Assembly (NCBI GenBank): GCA_027493955.1
Contig: JAOSJT010000001.1
Span: 4,450,552-4,514,551 of the forward strand
Reading direction: 5' to 3'
DNA length: 64,000 nt
DNA from: Bacteroidia bacterium
GTDB taxonomy: Bacteria; Bacteroidota; Ignavibacteria; SZUA-365
A model generated the notes under the pieces. It was not told the origin of the DNA, ran no database searches, and worked only from the letters and a program-made list of their open reading frames with translations. A program made the translations under genes and the position numbers. Of the stretch, positions 1 through 7,685 are shown one piece after another (the first letter of the stretch is position 1; each line of letters starts with the position of its first letter).

Positions 1-1277
1 GCGTTGAGACGCAGGCGGCGATAGACGTTTTCCACGTACACGATCGCGTCGTCCACCAGAGCACCGATGGCGATTGCCATTCCGCCAAGCGTCATGGTGT
101 TGATCGCAATGTCCAGTGCCTGGAACACGACGAAGGTGGCCAGCAGAGAGAGCGGTATCGCCAGCACGGACAGAATCGTGATGCGCACGTTTCCGAGGAA
201 GAGGAGCAGAATGAGAATGACGAGTATCGCTCCGTCACGCAGCGCTGAAATCACGTTGTCTATCGCGCGCGTGATAAAATCCGCTTGCCGGAATACATGC
301 GTGTCGATGGTAATGTCCGGAGGTAATTGGTCCGTCAGCCCCGCCACCGCAGCATCGATCTTTTCCGTCAGTTCGAGCGTGTTCGCGTTCGGCTGTTTTT
401 GCACGATCAGCAGTACGGCGGGACGGCCGTCGATAGAGGCCGTGCCGAGGCGGGGTGCTTCGCCGATAGCGACGTCGGCGACCGAACGCAGAAGTATGGG
501 AATGCCGTTGCGGGTGGCGACAACCGAGTTGCCGAGTTCCCCGATGTCGTGGATGCGGCCCATCCCGCGTATGAGATATTCTGTTCCGCGATCATTGTAT
601 ATACCGCCCGACGAGGTTGCATTCGCGCCCTGGACGGCGCGGAGTACATCTTCAAGTGTAAGATCATAGGCGGAGAGTTTTTGCGGTGACACATGGACCT
701 GATATTCCTTCTGTGCGCCGCCCATGGGAATGATCTGCGCAACACCGGGAATTGCAAGCAATCGGTGACGCACCAGACGCTCGGCGGCTTCGCGAATACG
801 CATTTCGGCACCTTTGTCATCAGCCCGGCCTCCGCGATGGCGCATACCGACAAGCATGATTTCGCCCATGATCGATGTGACCGGAGCGAGCACGGGAGGA
901 TCGGCGCGGTCGGGAAGTACAGCCGTGACCAACTGCAATTTCTCGTTCACGATTTGCCTCGCAAGGAAGACGTCCATGTCCCAATCAAATTCCACCCACA
1001 CGATGGATATGCCGGCCGCGCTCGACGAGCGGACGCGGCGGACACCGTTCGCGCCGTTCAGCGCCGTTTCGATAGGGAAGGAAATCAGAAGTTCCACTTC
1101 CTCCGCGGCCATGCCGTGCGCTTCGGTCAATACCGTGACCGTCGGTGCAGTGAGGTCCGGGAACACATCCACCGGCAGGCGTATCGCGATGATCGATCCG
1201 AAGATTATCGTCGCGACGGTTGTCAGTAGAACGAGCAGTTTATTTCGCAGCGAGAATTGCAACAATGCACTGAACAT
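1..1277 (-). CDS. Heavy-metal efflux RND pump, CzcA/CusA family (3' end outside window)
   Basis: Inner-membrane proton-driven pump of the HME subfamily of RND transporters, which moves metal cations from the cytoplasm or periplasm out through a tripartite complex. Only the first 425 codons are present; the gene runs off the left edge. My translation begins MFSALLQFSLRNKLLVLL, the family N-terminus with the first membrane helix, followed by the porter-domain segment PVDVFPDLTAPTVTVLTEA. Near the left edge comes the helix GGMAIAIGALVDDAIVYVEN, whose acidic pair lies in the proton-relay region. The start ATG at 1277 has AGGTG just upstream and lies 27 bp after the adaptor stop, so it is co-transcribed with adaptor and channel. 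Metal specificity (Cu/Ag versus Zn/Co/Cd) cannot be read from this fragment. Confidence 0.93.
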   Translation of the reverse strand, partial: MFSALLQFSLRNKLLVLLTTVATIIFGSIIAIRLPVDVFPDLTAPTVTVLTEAHGMAAEEVELLISFPIETALNGANGVRRVRSSSAAGISIVWVEFDWDMDVFLARQIVNEKLQLVTAVLPDRADPPVLAPVTSIMGEIMLVGMRHRGGRADDKGAEMRIREAAERLVRHRLLAIPGVAQIIPMGGAQKEYQVHVSPQKLSAYDLTLEDVLRAVQGANATSSGGIYNDRGTEYLIRGMGRIHDIGELGNSVVATRNGIPILLRSVADVAIGEAPRLGTASIDGRPAVLLIVQKQPNANTLELTEKIDAAVAGLTDQLPPDITIDTHVFRQADFITRAIDNVISALRDGAILVILILLLFLGNVRITILSVLAIPLSLLATFVVFQALDIAINTMTLGGMAIAIGALVDDAIVYVENVYRRLRLN

Positions 1278-1304
1278 GATCACACCTGTATTTGAGCGAA
1301 TGAG

Positions 1305-2819
1305 CTAGTGAGCATGACCGTGTTCCGGCACACTGCCGGAAAGCGATGCAAGCCGTACCAACTGAGCGCCTCTGTTTACGATACGCTCTCCTGCGTCAAG
1401 GCCGTCAAGAACCTCCACATAGACCTCGCCATAGCGTCCGGGCTTGACCCTCCTGCGCTCAAAGGCCTCGCCCTCTTTCTGCACATACACGATATGCACG
1501 CCGTCGCCTTCATCGATGATCGCCGAGCGCGGAACCGCAAGTACAGGCTGTGCGGAGCCGAATTCGATGCGGGTGTCGGCGTACAGACCAATGGAAAGCG
1601 CCTTTCCGGGATTGTCGAATTCGAATGCCACGTACAAGGTTCGGGTTGCCGGGTCAAGGACCTTGCCCGTGGACAGCAGGCGTCCGTTCAGAGCACTGAC
1701 TCGATAGGGTGTATCAAATCCCTCGGCTTCGAACCACGCGTCCGAAATGTTGCCCGCAGCGGACGCATGCGGTGCCGGGAGACGGGCGCTGAGCACCAAC
1801 CGCGAGGGATCGGCGAGAACGAATAATTGTTGTCCCGCAGTGATATGTTGGCCGGGACGCACGTTGATCCGTTCCACGATGCCGCTGATGGGCGCAGTAA
1901 TACGGAGTGTGGCGTCGGCGCTGCCGGCTTCCCATGATGCGGATTTTTTCAACAAGTCATACCCCGCGCGTGCGGCATCGTAGCGGTGCCGCGCCGTCTC
2001 GAGGCGTTTCACGGAAACAGAACCGTCTGCATGCAGACGTTGGGCGCGTTCAAAATCGGCTTCCGCATCCAGGTACTCTGCACGCACCTGCGCCAGACCG
2101 CTTATATTGCCCGGATCAGGTGAGAGCGTGGCAAGCACACGGCCTTTATTGACCCAGGTTCCGTGTGTGGGAAGTTCGGAACCCGGCCGTACGAGCAGGA
2201 TGCCGTTCACAGGAGCGGCGATGTCGACCATTTTTCCCGTCGGGGCGAGCAGCTCTCCGCTCACGGACACAGAGGGATTTACCGGATGCATGGCCGCCAC
2301 TTCGGTGGAGAAGTCATCGTTCCATTGCTGCTCCTTCAGAAACGTGATCGTCGCACTCGCGTCGGCCTGGTGTTCTTCTCCCTCCCCATGGGCATGTTCC
2401 TTCTGAATACGGACAACCGGCAGTGCGCAGGTGTCGATGAATGCAGCATCGCGATACACGAGTTGCACTGTATGCGCTCCCTCGCGGGCAAAGCGATGAC
2501 GGATGGAGTAGATGCCGGGGCGATGCGCGCGGGAGACCACGGTTTCGACAGTGCCGCCATCGGGTCCGGTGACGAGCAGCGCGACTTCGCCCTGTGAAAT
2601 CGGAGACCAGTCCGAAATCCTGGTCAGATGCGTGAGAAAGACAATGTCGGCGGGGCCGTGCGGGACGGGATACTCGATGAAAATTTCCAGACTGTCCGTC
2701 CATCGGGTAACGACCACCGACTCTTCGTGCGCGTGGTGATCGTCATCATCATGTGTATGTGTTGTGCATGCCGCGAAACACAGCAGCGGCAGAACAAGAA
2801 AAAGCGATCTGAAGTACAT
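1305..2819 (-). CDS. Efflux RND periplasmic adaptor (CusB/CzcB-like), His-rich lipoprotein
   Basis: Membrane-fusion protein (504 aa) bridging the RND pump and the TolC-like channel. MYFRSLFLVLPLLCFAAC is a lipoprotein signal ending in a lipobox, so Cys18 should be lipidated. A His/Asp-rich stretch (THTHDDDDHHAHEE) follows directly. A second His-rich linker (HAHGEGEEH) sits near residue 145, and the protein ends EHGHAH, so candidate metal-binding patches occur at both ends. The middle carries the barrel-sandwich and alpha-hairpin region (GKMVDIAAPVNGIL, then ITAPISGIVERINVRPGQ). I chose ATG 2819 because GGAG lies 7 nt upstream and it gives a clean signal; ATG 2837, one base after the channel gene's stop, is the alternative. 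The longer frame extending to 2981 would overlap the channel gene and is not believed. Confidence 0.92.
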   Translation of the reverse strand: MYFRSLFLVLPLLCFAACTTHTHDDDDHHAHEESVVVTRWTDSLEIFIEYPVPHGPADIVFLTHLTRISDWSPISQGEVALLVTGPDGGTVETVVSRAHRPGIYSIRHRFAREGAHTVQLVYRDAAFIDTCALPVVRIQKEHAHGEGEEHQADASATITFLKEQQWNDDFSTEVAAMHPVNPSVSVSGELLAPTGKMVDIAAPVNGILLVRPGSELPTHGTWVNKGRVLATLSPDPGNISGLAQVRAEYLDAEADFERAQRLHADGSVSVKRLETARHRYDAARAGYDLLKKSASWEAGSADATLRITAPISGIVERINVRPGQHITAGQQLFVLADPSRLVLSARLPAPHASAAGNISDAWFEAEGFDTPYRVSALNGRLLSTGKVLDPATRTLYVAFEFDNPGKALSIGLYADTRIEFGSAQPVLAVPRSAIIDEGDGVHIVYVQKEGEAFERRRVKPGRYGEVYVEVLDGLDAGERIVNRGAQLVRLASLSGSVPEHGHAH

Positions 2820-2838
2820 GGGAATCTCCGTTGTCATA

Positions 2839-4104
2839 TCAATTCGTTTCCTGAAGCTTAAAAATGGAGCCACCCGCCGCATATTCGAGCCTGAAGGCGG
2901 CGCGAAGCATGGATGCCCGCACAGCGGAGCGCAGTTCCGCGTTGTCGATATGTGCGCGTATTGCGTCGAGAAATTCGACAAGGGAAAATTCCCCCTCCCT
3001 GTACGCGGTGGTTGCGGCGGTTACAAACCGGGCCGCTTCGTCTTCGTCTGGGAAGCGGAGCTCGGCGGCCTGATCCTGTAGTTCCCGAATGGTCGCGACA
3101 CCGCCCTGTATTTCGAGAGCGATACGCTGTTCGAGTTCCCGGATTTGTGCAAGCAGACGCGCTTCATCCGCCACGATAGCTCGCGAGCTGCCCTGATCGC
3201 GGTGAAACACCGCGAGCGGCAGCGAAACCGTAAACACCGGTCCCCGGAAATCATCCGATTGCCTCTTATAGCCTCCTCCAAGTCGTAGCTTATCCATCCA
3301 CTGTGTCCCGATCCACGCACCTCGCCGGCGCAGTTCTTCCTGTTCGGCGCGCAACGCTTGCAGATCAGCACGTCGCTCCAGCGCTGTCGCTTGCAACGCG
3401 GCGAGCTCAGGAGCGCCGTTGAGGACCTGCGGAAGCATGAGCCGACGCGCTTCGAGGGCATTCAGGGGTAATGCCATCAGCAGAGCGAGTTCGGTTTCCG
3501 CTTCGCGGACAGAGGCGGACGCTTCGGTATGCCGCCAGCGCAGCCGTGATAGCTCGGTGCGGAGCCGCTGCTCCTCATACGCGGAGATATCACCCTCCCC
3601 GGAGCGTCGTGCTGTCGTGCGGTCGAGGGAGCGCAACACCGTCTCCATCTCGCGAAACGAATTCTGCATTTCCCGTGCCTCCCACAGGCGTATGAAACCG
3701 TCGCGAACATTGTATGCGAGTGCTTCAAGACTACGAGTACGGCGATGGGCCGCCGCGCGCACGGCGAAGTCGGCCGCGCCGATGCGCTTCCCTCTGGTCA
3801 GAAGGGAAAAAAACGGATAATCTACGGCCAGGGTCCACTCGGACAGAGAGGCACCCTTGTGATGTAGTTGCTCTATGGAAAAGCCGGCTTCCGGATTCGC
3901 ATACAGGCCGGCCTGCTCTCGCTCGGCATGGGCTATGTCGAGAAGGGCATCCTGGCGGCTCGTCTCATAAGACGCACGCATCGCAACGTCAACCGCATCG
4001 CGAATTGTCATTGCTGTCGGTATGTCGGCCGATTGAGAAGTCGCGATCCCCGGCAGGATCAGAAAGTGTAGTATGAAAGCGCACAGCCGGATATGCTGAT
4101 TCAT
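2839..4104 (-). CDS. TolC-family outer membrane efflux protein (CusC/CzcC-like)
   Basis: Outer-membrane channel subunit (421 aa) of the metal efflux complex. A signal peptide (MNQHIRLCAFILHFLILPGIATSQ) is followed by two repeats rich in long alpha-helix (IRDAVDVAMRAS..., then LQATALERRADLQALRAEQE), the usual OEP pattern of coiled-coil hairpins. Each half also holds a strand segment, for example NPEAGFSIEQLHHKG and MDKLRLGGGYKRQ. The start at 4104 is preceded by GGAGG at good spacing; the upstream in-frame extension contains no signal and is rejected. It directly precedes the adaptor gene (1 to 19 bp depending on the adaptor start), so channel, adaptor and pump form one operon. Confidence 0.92.
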   Translation of the reverse strand: MNQHIRLCAFILHFLILPGIATSQSADIPTAMTIRDAVDVAMRASYETSRQDALLDIAHAEREQAGLYANPEAGFSIEQLHHKGASLSEWTLAVDYPFFSLLTRGKRIGAADFAVRAAAHRRTRSLEALAYNVRDGFIRLWEAREMQNSFREMETVLRSLDRTTARRSGEGDISAYEEQRLRTELSRLRWRHTEASASVREAETELALLMALPLNALEARRLMLPQVLNGAPELAALQATALERRADLQALRAEQEELRRRGAWIGTQWMDKLRLGGGYKRQSDDFRGPVFTVSLPLAVFHRDQGSSRAIVADEARLLAQIRELEQRIALEIQGGVATIRELQDQAAELRFPDEDEAARFVTAATTAYREGEFSLVEFLDAIRAHIDNAELRSAVRASMLRAAFRLEYAAGGSIFKLQETN

Positions 4105-4192
4105 TGCGGAAATCCTCCGTAATAGCATCACTGAAATGATCCGGAAGTGTAATCCCGGACAGTAGATTATGTGGGAAGGTGAGACCGGTTGA

Positions 4193-4609
4193 TCAGGTAA
4201 GGGCGGGAGGAGGAAGATTTGCAGCGCGGCGTAGAAGTTCCTCACGCACGGCGCTTTGGGGAGGGGTAGTCGGGAAGGGAAGTATCTGCCGGACGAGGTC
4301 CGGGCGCGTATCGGCCAGAAGATTCAGGAGAAAGGTGTCGCAATACGCGGGATGGTCGGGTATTTCGGAAGTGCCGGATGAACGAGTGAGCGCAGTCGCG
4401 GTCATCTGCAGGAACAGATCGACGGGCTGATGATCGTGACTGTGGGGTTCGTCGGAGTGCTCGTGCGGATGCTCGTGCGGATGCGATGCGTGCTCGTGAT
4501 GAACGGTTTCCAGATGCGCGTGATGCCGCTGCGCCATCAAACCCATCACGGGAACGATGACTGCGAGCAAAAGGCGGAGTATCCTGAAACTGAAGCTTGC
4601 ACTGTGCAT
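4193..4609 (-). CDS. Small His-rich secreted protein at head of metal-efflux operon
   Basis: A 138-aa protein I do not recognise as a named family. The start MHSASFSFRILRLLLAVIVPVMGLMAQ reads as a signal peptide. Directly after it comes a histidine cluster (HHAHLETVHHEH, HPHEHPHEHSDEPHSHDH) with about 14 His in 40 residues, as expected for a periplasmic metal-binding or metal-sensing protein. The C-terminal half is ordinary and ends in a short alpha-helical segment. It precedes the channel gene by about 90 bp on the same strand and is probably the first gene of the efflux operon. The start is uncertain: no clear ribosome-binding site is visible at 4609, and in-frame ATGs lie upstream at about 4651 and 4687. 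A metal chaperone role like CusF is an inference from composition and position only; there is no CusF fold signature. Confidence 0.7.
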   Translation of the reverse strand: MHSASFSFRILRLLLAVIVPVMGLMAQRHHAHLETVHHEHASHPHEHPHEHSDEPHSHDHQPVDLFLQMTATALTRSSGTSEIPDHPAYCDTFLLNLLADTRPDLVRQILPFPTTPPQSAVREELLRRAANLPPPALT

Positions 4610-5030
4610 GAAAAAAAATACGCAGGATATTTTATTCAGACAAGTGAATTGCATCGTATATGAATCGATCTCCGGATTCGCATCCAACGAACACTTGCAA
4701 TTCTTCGCAACGGTTTGGCGCGGGAAGACGGCTCACAGAGCAGAAGTACTATCGTTGTGTGGAAACGGAAAGGCGCAAAGTCGCTCTCGGCTCATTCACG
4801 GACGAGGTTCCGCCCTGGAAATTGACCGTGGCTCGATGGAGCGGCTCAGGAGACCGTCGTCCGGGATCCATGCTCCTCAGTATGCCGTCCCCAAACTGTT
4901 ACAAAAGGCAGGAAGTCTCCTCGCGAAGGTCAGCGCGGTCTGTGTGGAGGCAACGCTTCGTCAGCGCCTCCAACGGAAGCGCTGACGCACGAATCGAAGA
5001 GAAAGGACGCATGTTCCGCCATAACAGTTT
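4610..5030. other. Intergenic region upstream of the metal-efflux operon
   Basis: Holds no convincing gene. It must contain the minus-strand promoter of the efflux operon and the 3' end of the TPR-gene transcript, for which the hairpin at 4959-4987 is the candidate terminator. I could not identify a MerR- or CopY-type operator by eye. Confidence 0.5.
4959..4987 (-). terminator. Terminator-like hairpin after the TPR gene
   Basis: Perfect 9-bp inverted repeat CGTCAGCGC / GCGCTGACG with an 11-nt loop, 44 bp beyond the TPR gene stop. There is no long U-tract, so it could be a processing or stability hairpin instead of an intrinsic terminator. Confidence 0.5.
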
Positions 5031-5771
5031 TCACACTTCGTCAAAGATCTCCGTGAACGGCGCATCGGGATACACCCGTCGAAGCAGGAGCATACGCTGC
5101 CGCGAAGGAAAGATCGCGAACGTGTACACCGGCGGCCAGTCGAGGTGGTATTCGTCGCGCATGAATTGCAAAGCGCGCTGGAAAAACAGGTGCATCGCGA
5201 CCTGGCGGTCGAATGCTTGCTGTGAACAGGTCCACACCGGCAGCCAATCGTACCGCTCTACCTGCTCGTAGGGCGTCTGCTCCCACGGCAGAGCGCAGAG
5301 AAACTGTTTACCCGGCCCGAGAATAATCGCAGGATCGATGCTGATCGGGTCGCCGAGATCATTCCTTCCGTACCAGACCATCTGCGCGAATGCCTGCGGA
5401 AGTAAAGGAGAAAGCCTCATTTCCTCACGAATTGCGACGGCCTCTTCCATGGTGAGCATGCGGACGTCGTCCAGCGCATTGCCTTCCCGCAGCAGGAACG
5501 CGCGGCTCAGCAGCTGGCAGGCGAGTTGCGCTTCGGGATCGTTTATTCCGGCAAGAGAATTGTATACTTCCGTAGCACAGTCATACCATCCTTCGCGGAA
5601 GTAGGACAAAGCCAGATAGTACCGCACACGAAAATCCAGGGGATCGAGCCGAAGAAGCTCCTCGAACAGCGGAAGACTCGCACGATACGCTCCGACCTGA
5701 AACATGGTCGTTGCGTTGTGCATGGTGATATCGGCTTTGTCGGGTTTGGGGCGAAATGTGTGCTCGAACAT
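5031..5771 (-). CDS. TPR-repeat protein of unknown function
   Basis: A 246-aa soluble protein without a signal peptide. Residues about 15-70 form a tetratricopeptide-type helical repeat (ATTMFQVGAYRASLPLFEEL, LDPLDFRVRYYLALSYF, GWYDCATEVYNSL), a protein-interaction scaffold. The remaining two thirds (LLPQAFAQMVWYGRNDLGD, ILGPGKQFLCALPWEQ, WLPVWTCSQQAFDRQVAMHLFFQRALQF) matches no family I recognise. The start ATG at 5771 is fixed by AGGAG 8 nt upstream. Its leader (5778-5829) is almost the same as that of the next gene upstream, the L,D-transpeptidase-fold gene, which suggests shared post-transcriptional or transcriptional control. Confidence 0.85.
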   Translation of the reverse strand: MFEHTFRPKPDKADITMHNATTMFQVGAYRASLPLFEELLRLDPLDFRVRYYLALSYFREGWYDCATEVYNSLAGINDPEAQLACQLLSRAFLLREGNALDDVRMLTMEEAVAIREEMRLSPLLPQAFAQMVWYGRNDLGDPISIDPAIILGPGKQFLCALPWEQTPYEQVERYDWLPVWTCSQQAFDRQVAMHLFFQRALQFMRDEYHLDWPPVYTFAIFPSRQRMLLLRRVYPDAPFTEIFDEV

Positions 5772-5777
5772 GATGCA

Positions 5778-5829
5778 CTCCTTTTTAGCTGTTGATGAAT
5801 AGTGGCCGCAATAGGGAGCAAATCGCCAC
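5778..5829 (-). promoter_or_regulatory. Conserved hairpin leader, copy A (upstream of TPR gene)
   Basis: Read on the minus strand, this 52-bp block has a 28-nt element beginning GTGGCGATTTG and ending TTGCGGCCAC, whose ends pair (GTGGC with GCCAC). After a variable 7-nt spacer come CAACAGCTAAAAAGGAG, where AGGAG is the ribosome-binding site. Copy B at 6660-6709 matches 27 of 28 bases in the hairpin element and all of the 17-base RBS block. It could be an RNA control element or a shared promoter-proximal operator. Confidence 0.7.
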
Positions 5830-5846
5830 GGGAAAAAATGTTGCGC

Positions 5847-5872
5847 AGAGACGTTGCATGTACCGTCGCTAC
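5847..5872. repeat. Degenerate copy of the AGAGACGTTGCATG palindromic repeat
   Basis: Starts AGAGACGTTGCATG and ends CTAC, like the intact palindrome at 53052-53085, but the right arm has several substitutions. It lies 11 bp beyond the stop codon of the L,D-transpeptidase-fold gene, i.e. in a 3' flank, as do the other copies. Confidence 0.6.
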
Positions 5873-5883
5873 GCGGGGCAGGG

Positions 5884-6651
5884 TTATTCCTGCAGGGGTC
5901 TGATGTTATAGAGTCCGTCCGCTGTTGCCGTGTAGGAAGGGATGCGTTCTGTCGCACGCGAGCGAAGCAATACATTCCGCATGTTCTCGTAATGGGCGCG
6001 AAGCAGAAGGCGGGAGGCGGCACCAGTGGATCCGAATTCCTCCTCCGCTTCGAAGATCATCTGCTGATAGCGCGCCTCGTTGTCGAAGGGAAGGATGAGG
6101 ACAGGGATGCGCTTGCGGGCGGCCGGACGCGTCGCGGCAAGGAGGTAGAGCTTTTCGATGAGGCTGTCGGTCATTGCGACGCAGCCGATGGAAACGCAAC
6201 GACCGTGTATGAAAATGTCGCCGCCCTGTGACCAGCTCTGCCGCGTCAGGCGCATGTAACGCGCATGGCGTTTGTCGTCCACCGCGTTGGGGTAGTTGAT
6301 TTTCATGGAGAGATGGTAGCGGCTGGCGGGATTGAGATGCACGATAGAATAGATACCGTCCGGCGTCATACCGTCGCCTTGCTGCGCCTTGAAGCCCGGT
6401 TCGAAGCCCATCGTGCAGACGGGGAAAGAGGCGAGGGTGTCTCCGCTGCCATCCTGACGGACAACGTGCAGCATCCTTGTCTGTTTGATGATGACGAAAC
6501 CGATATCGGCGCGCTTCCAGGTGCTGTCGCCGAAGGCTTCTGTCCAGTATGCGTCGTGCCGCGTTTCGAGACGCCGCATCAGCGTCTGCGCCTGCGGGAG
6601 GGCGGCGGGCAGAAGAAGGAGGAAAATGAGAAGGCGGGGCAGGGTGTTCAT
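5884..6651 (-). CDS. L,D-transpeptidase (YkuD-fold) family protein, YafK/DpaA-like
   Basis: Secreted cell-wall enzyme (255 aa). It has a signal peptide (MNTLPRLLIFLLLLPAALPQAQ) and the YkuD catalytic signature HGRCVSIGC around residues 148-157, containing the conserved His and nucleophilic Cys. The preceding core (TPDGIYSIVHLNPASRYHLS, NAVDDKRHARY) matches the murein L,D-transpeptidase subgroup that includes YafK, whose E. coli member cleaves lipoprotein off peptidoglycan instead of making crosslinks. Which activity applies here cannot be told from sequence. The start is set by AGGAG inside the shared leader, 8 nt upstream. It lies 112 bp upstream of the TPR gene on the same strand, each gene with its own copy of the leader. 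Confidence 0.9.
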   Translation of the reverse strand: MNTLPRLLIFLLLLPAALPQAQTLMRRLETRHDAYWTEAFGDSTWKRADIGFVIIKQTRMLHVVRQDGSGDTLASFPVCTMGFEPGFKAQQGDGMTPDGIYSIVHLNPASRYHLSMKINYPNAVDDKRHARYMRLTRQSWSQGGDIFIHGRCVSIGCVAMTDSLIEKLYLLAATRPAARKRIPVLILPFDNEARYQQMIFEAEEEFGSTGAASRLLLRAHYENMRNVLLRSRATERIPSYTATADGLYNIRPLQE

Positions 6652-6659
6652 CGCTGGGA

Positions 6660-6709
6660 CTCCTTTTTAGCTGTTGTTTTCGTGGCCGCAATAGGGATCA
6701 AATCGCCAC
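6660..6709 (-). promoter_or_regulatory. Conserved hairpin leader, copy B (upstream of L,D-transpeptidase gene)
   Basis: Second copy of the element at 5778-5829: the same 28-nt hairpin module (one base differs in the loop), a 5-nt spacer of unrelated sequence, then CAACAGCTAAAAAGGAG. Conservation of hairpin and RBS block with an unconserved spacer argues for selected function over recent duplication of the whole segment. Confidence 0.7.
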
Positions 6710-7010
6710 ATACTGAAAATGATACAAGAATGTACCGATGAATTCAAGGCAAAATCCATGCCATGCAATAATCGGTCAATATGAACGGATTTCGCCACGG
6801 TACTGTGCGCCGGAGTCACAACGCTGTTGCGGTGGTTCACAGGCAGGAGATATGCCGTTGCAGAAACAGTCAGCCGGGATGGTGTCCATTCAATGACGAA
6901 ACTCTGACAGTCTCGTGACATTATGATGCGCGAGAAAGATGAAGTTTACGGTAGATCAGCGACAGAAAGCGTCGCTGCGATACGAGGCCGAATACATCCC
7001 TGGAGGCAGC
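6710..7010. other. Divergent intergenic region
   Basis: Separates the minus-strand L,D-transpeptidase gene from the plus-strand six-gene operon and should hold both promoters. No ORF here has convincing coding character. I could not assign -35/-10 elements with confidence. Confidence 0.4.
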
Positions 7011-7685
7011 ATGTCACTCTTTGCCGGAATACTCATCGGATTCATTCTCGCCCTTCCTCCGGGAGGGATAGTGCTTGTCGGAATGAATCTCGCGATGCAG
7101 GGCGGATTTCGCCGCGCGGTTCCGTACGCATGGGGGACCATGCTTGTGGATACCGCGTATGCATTGCTTGCGGTACTCGGTGCCGGTGTCGTCGTTCATG
7201 CCTACAAGAGCGTGGTGGCTTCCCTTCCCGTTCTGGTCATCGGCATGCAGGCGGTTATCATTACGGCTCTGCTCGGATACGGACTCTATCTTTTCCTTCG
7301 CAGGACCCCGACGCTCACACGCGATGCGAACGGCGGGTTTGACACAGGGAGGTTGCATACCCGAACCCGCGGCAAGGCACCCTTTCTGCTCGGCGTGGGG
7401 CTCAATATCTCGAATATTTTCAGTCCTACCTTCCTTGCGGCACTGGCGATTGTGGCAACGCAGGCGCACGCATTCGGCGTCAGACCGGGAAATACGTTGG
7501 ACGCGGTTCTCTACGCAATCGGCTTCGGTATCGGCAACACGCTGTATATGCAGATCGGAATGAAGCTCGTCGAAAAATACACAAGCCGTCTGCAACCGCG
7601 CCATCTGCTCGGAGTTCAGAAAATCGCCGGCATCGCCTTCGCCGCTATCGGCGGCATGCTGTTCGTGTATGTGGTGCAGCAATGA
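7011..7685 (+). CDS. LysE/RhtB-family translocator
   Basis: Integral membrane exporter (224 aa) of the LysE superfamily, whose characterised members export amino acids. The N-terminal family motif is LALPPGGIVLVGMNLAMQGG (usual form G-P-x-x-hydrophobic), followed by about six hydrophobic segments, including VVASLPVLVIGMQAVIITAL and IAGIAFAAIGGMLFVYVV. A charged loop (RRTPTLTRDANGGFDTGR) lies near the middle. The ATG at 7011 is chosen because GGAGG precedes it at 5-6 nt; the frame is open back to 6939 without a better signal. Its stop overlaps the next start (ATGA), so it belongs to the activase operon. Here it may move a small polar product of that pathway, but the substrate is unknown. Confidence 0.85.
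   Translation: MSLFAGILIGFILALPPGGIVLVGMNLAMQGGFRRAVPYAWGTMLVDTAYALLAVLGAGVVVHAYKSVVASLPVLVIGMQAVIITALLGYGLYLFLRRTPTLTRDANGGFDTGRLHTRTRGKAPFLLGVGLNISNIFSPTFLAALAIVATQAHAFGVRPGNTLDAVLYAIGFGIGNTLYMQIGMKLVEKYTSRLQPRHLLGVQKIAGIAFAAIGGMLFVYVVQQ

Noticed and set aside
67-1308. Several plus-strand ORFs at the left edge
   Set aside because: They are antisense to a clear CzcA/CusA pump reading on the minus strand, which carries all the conserved motifs.
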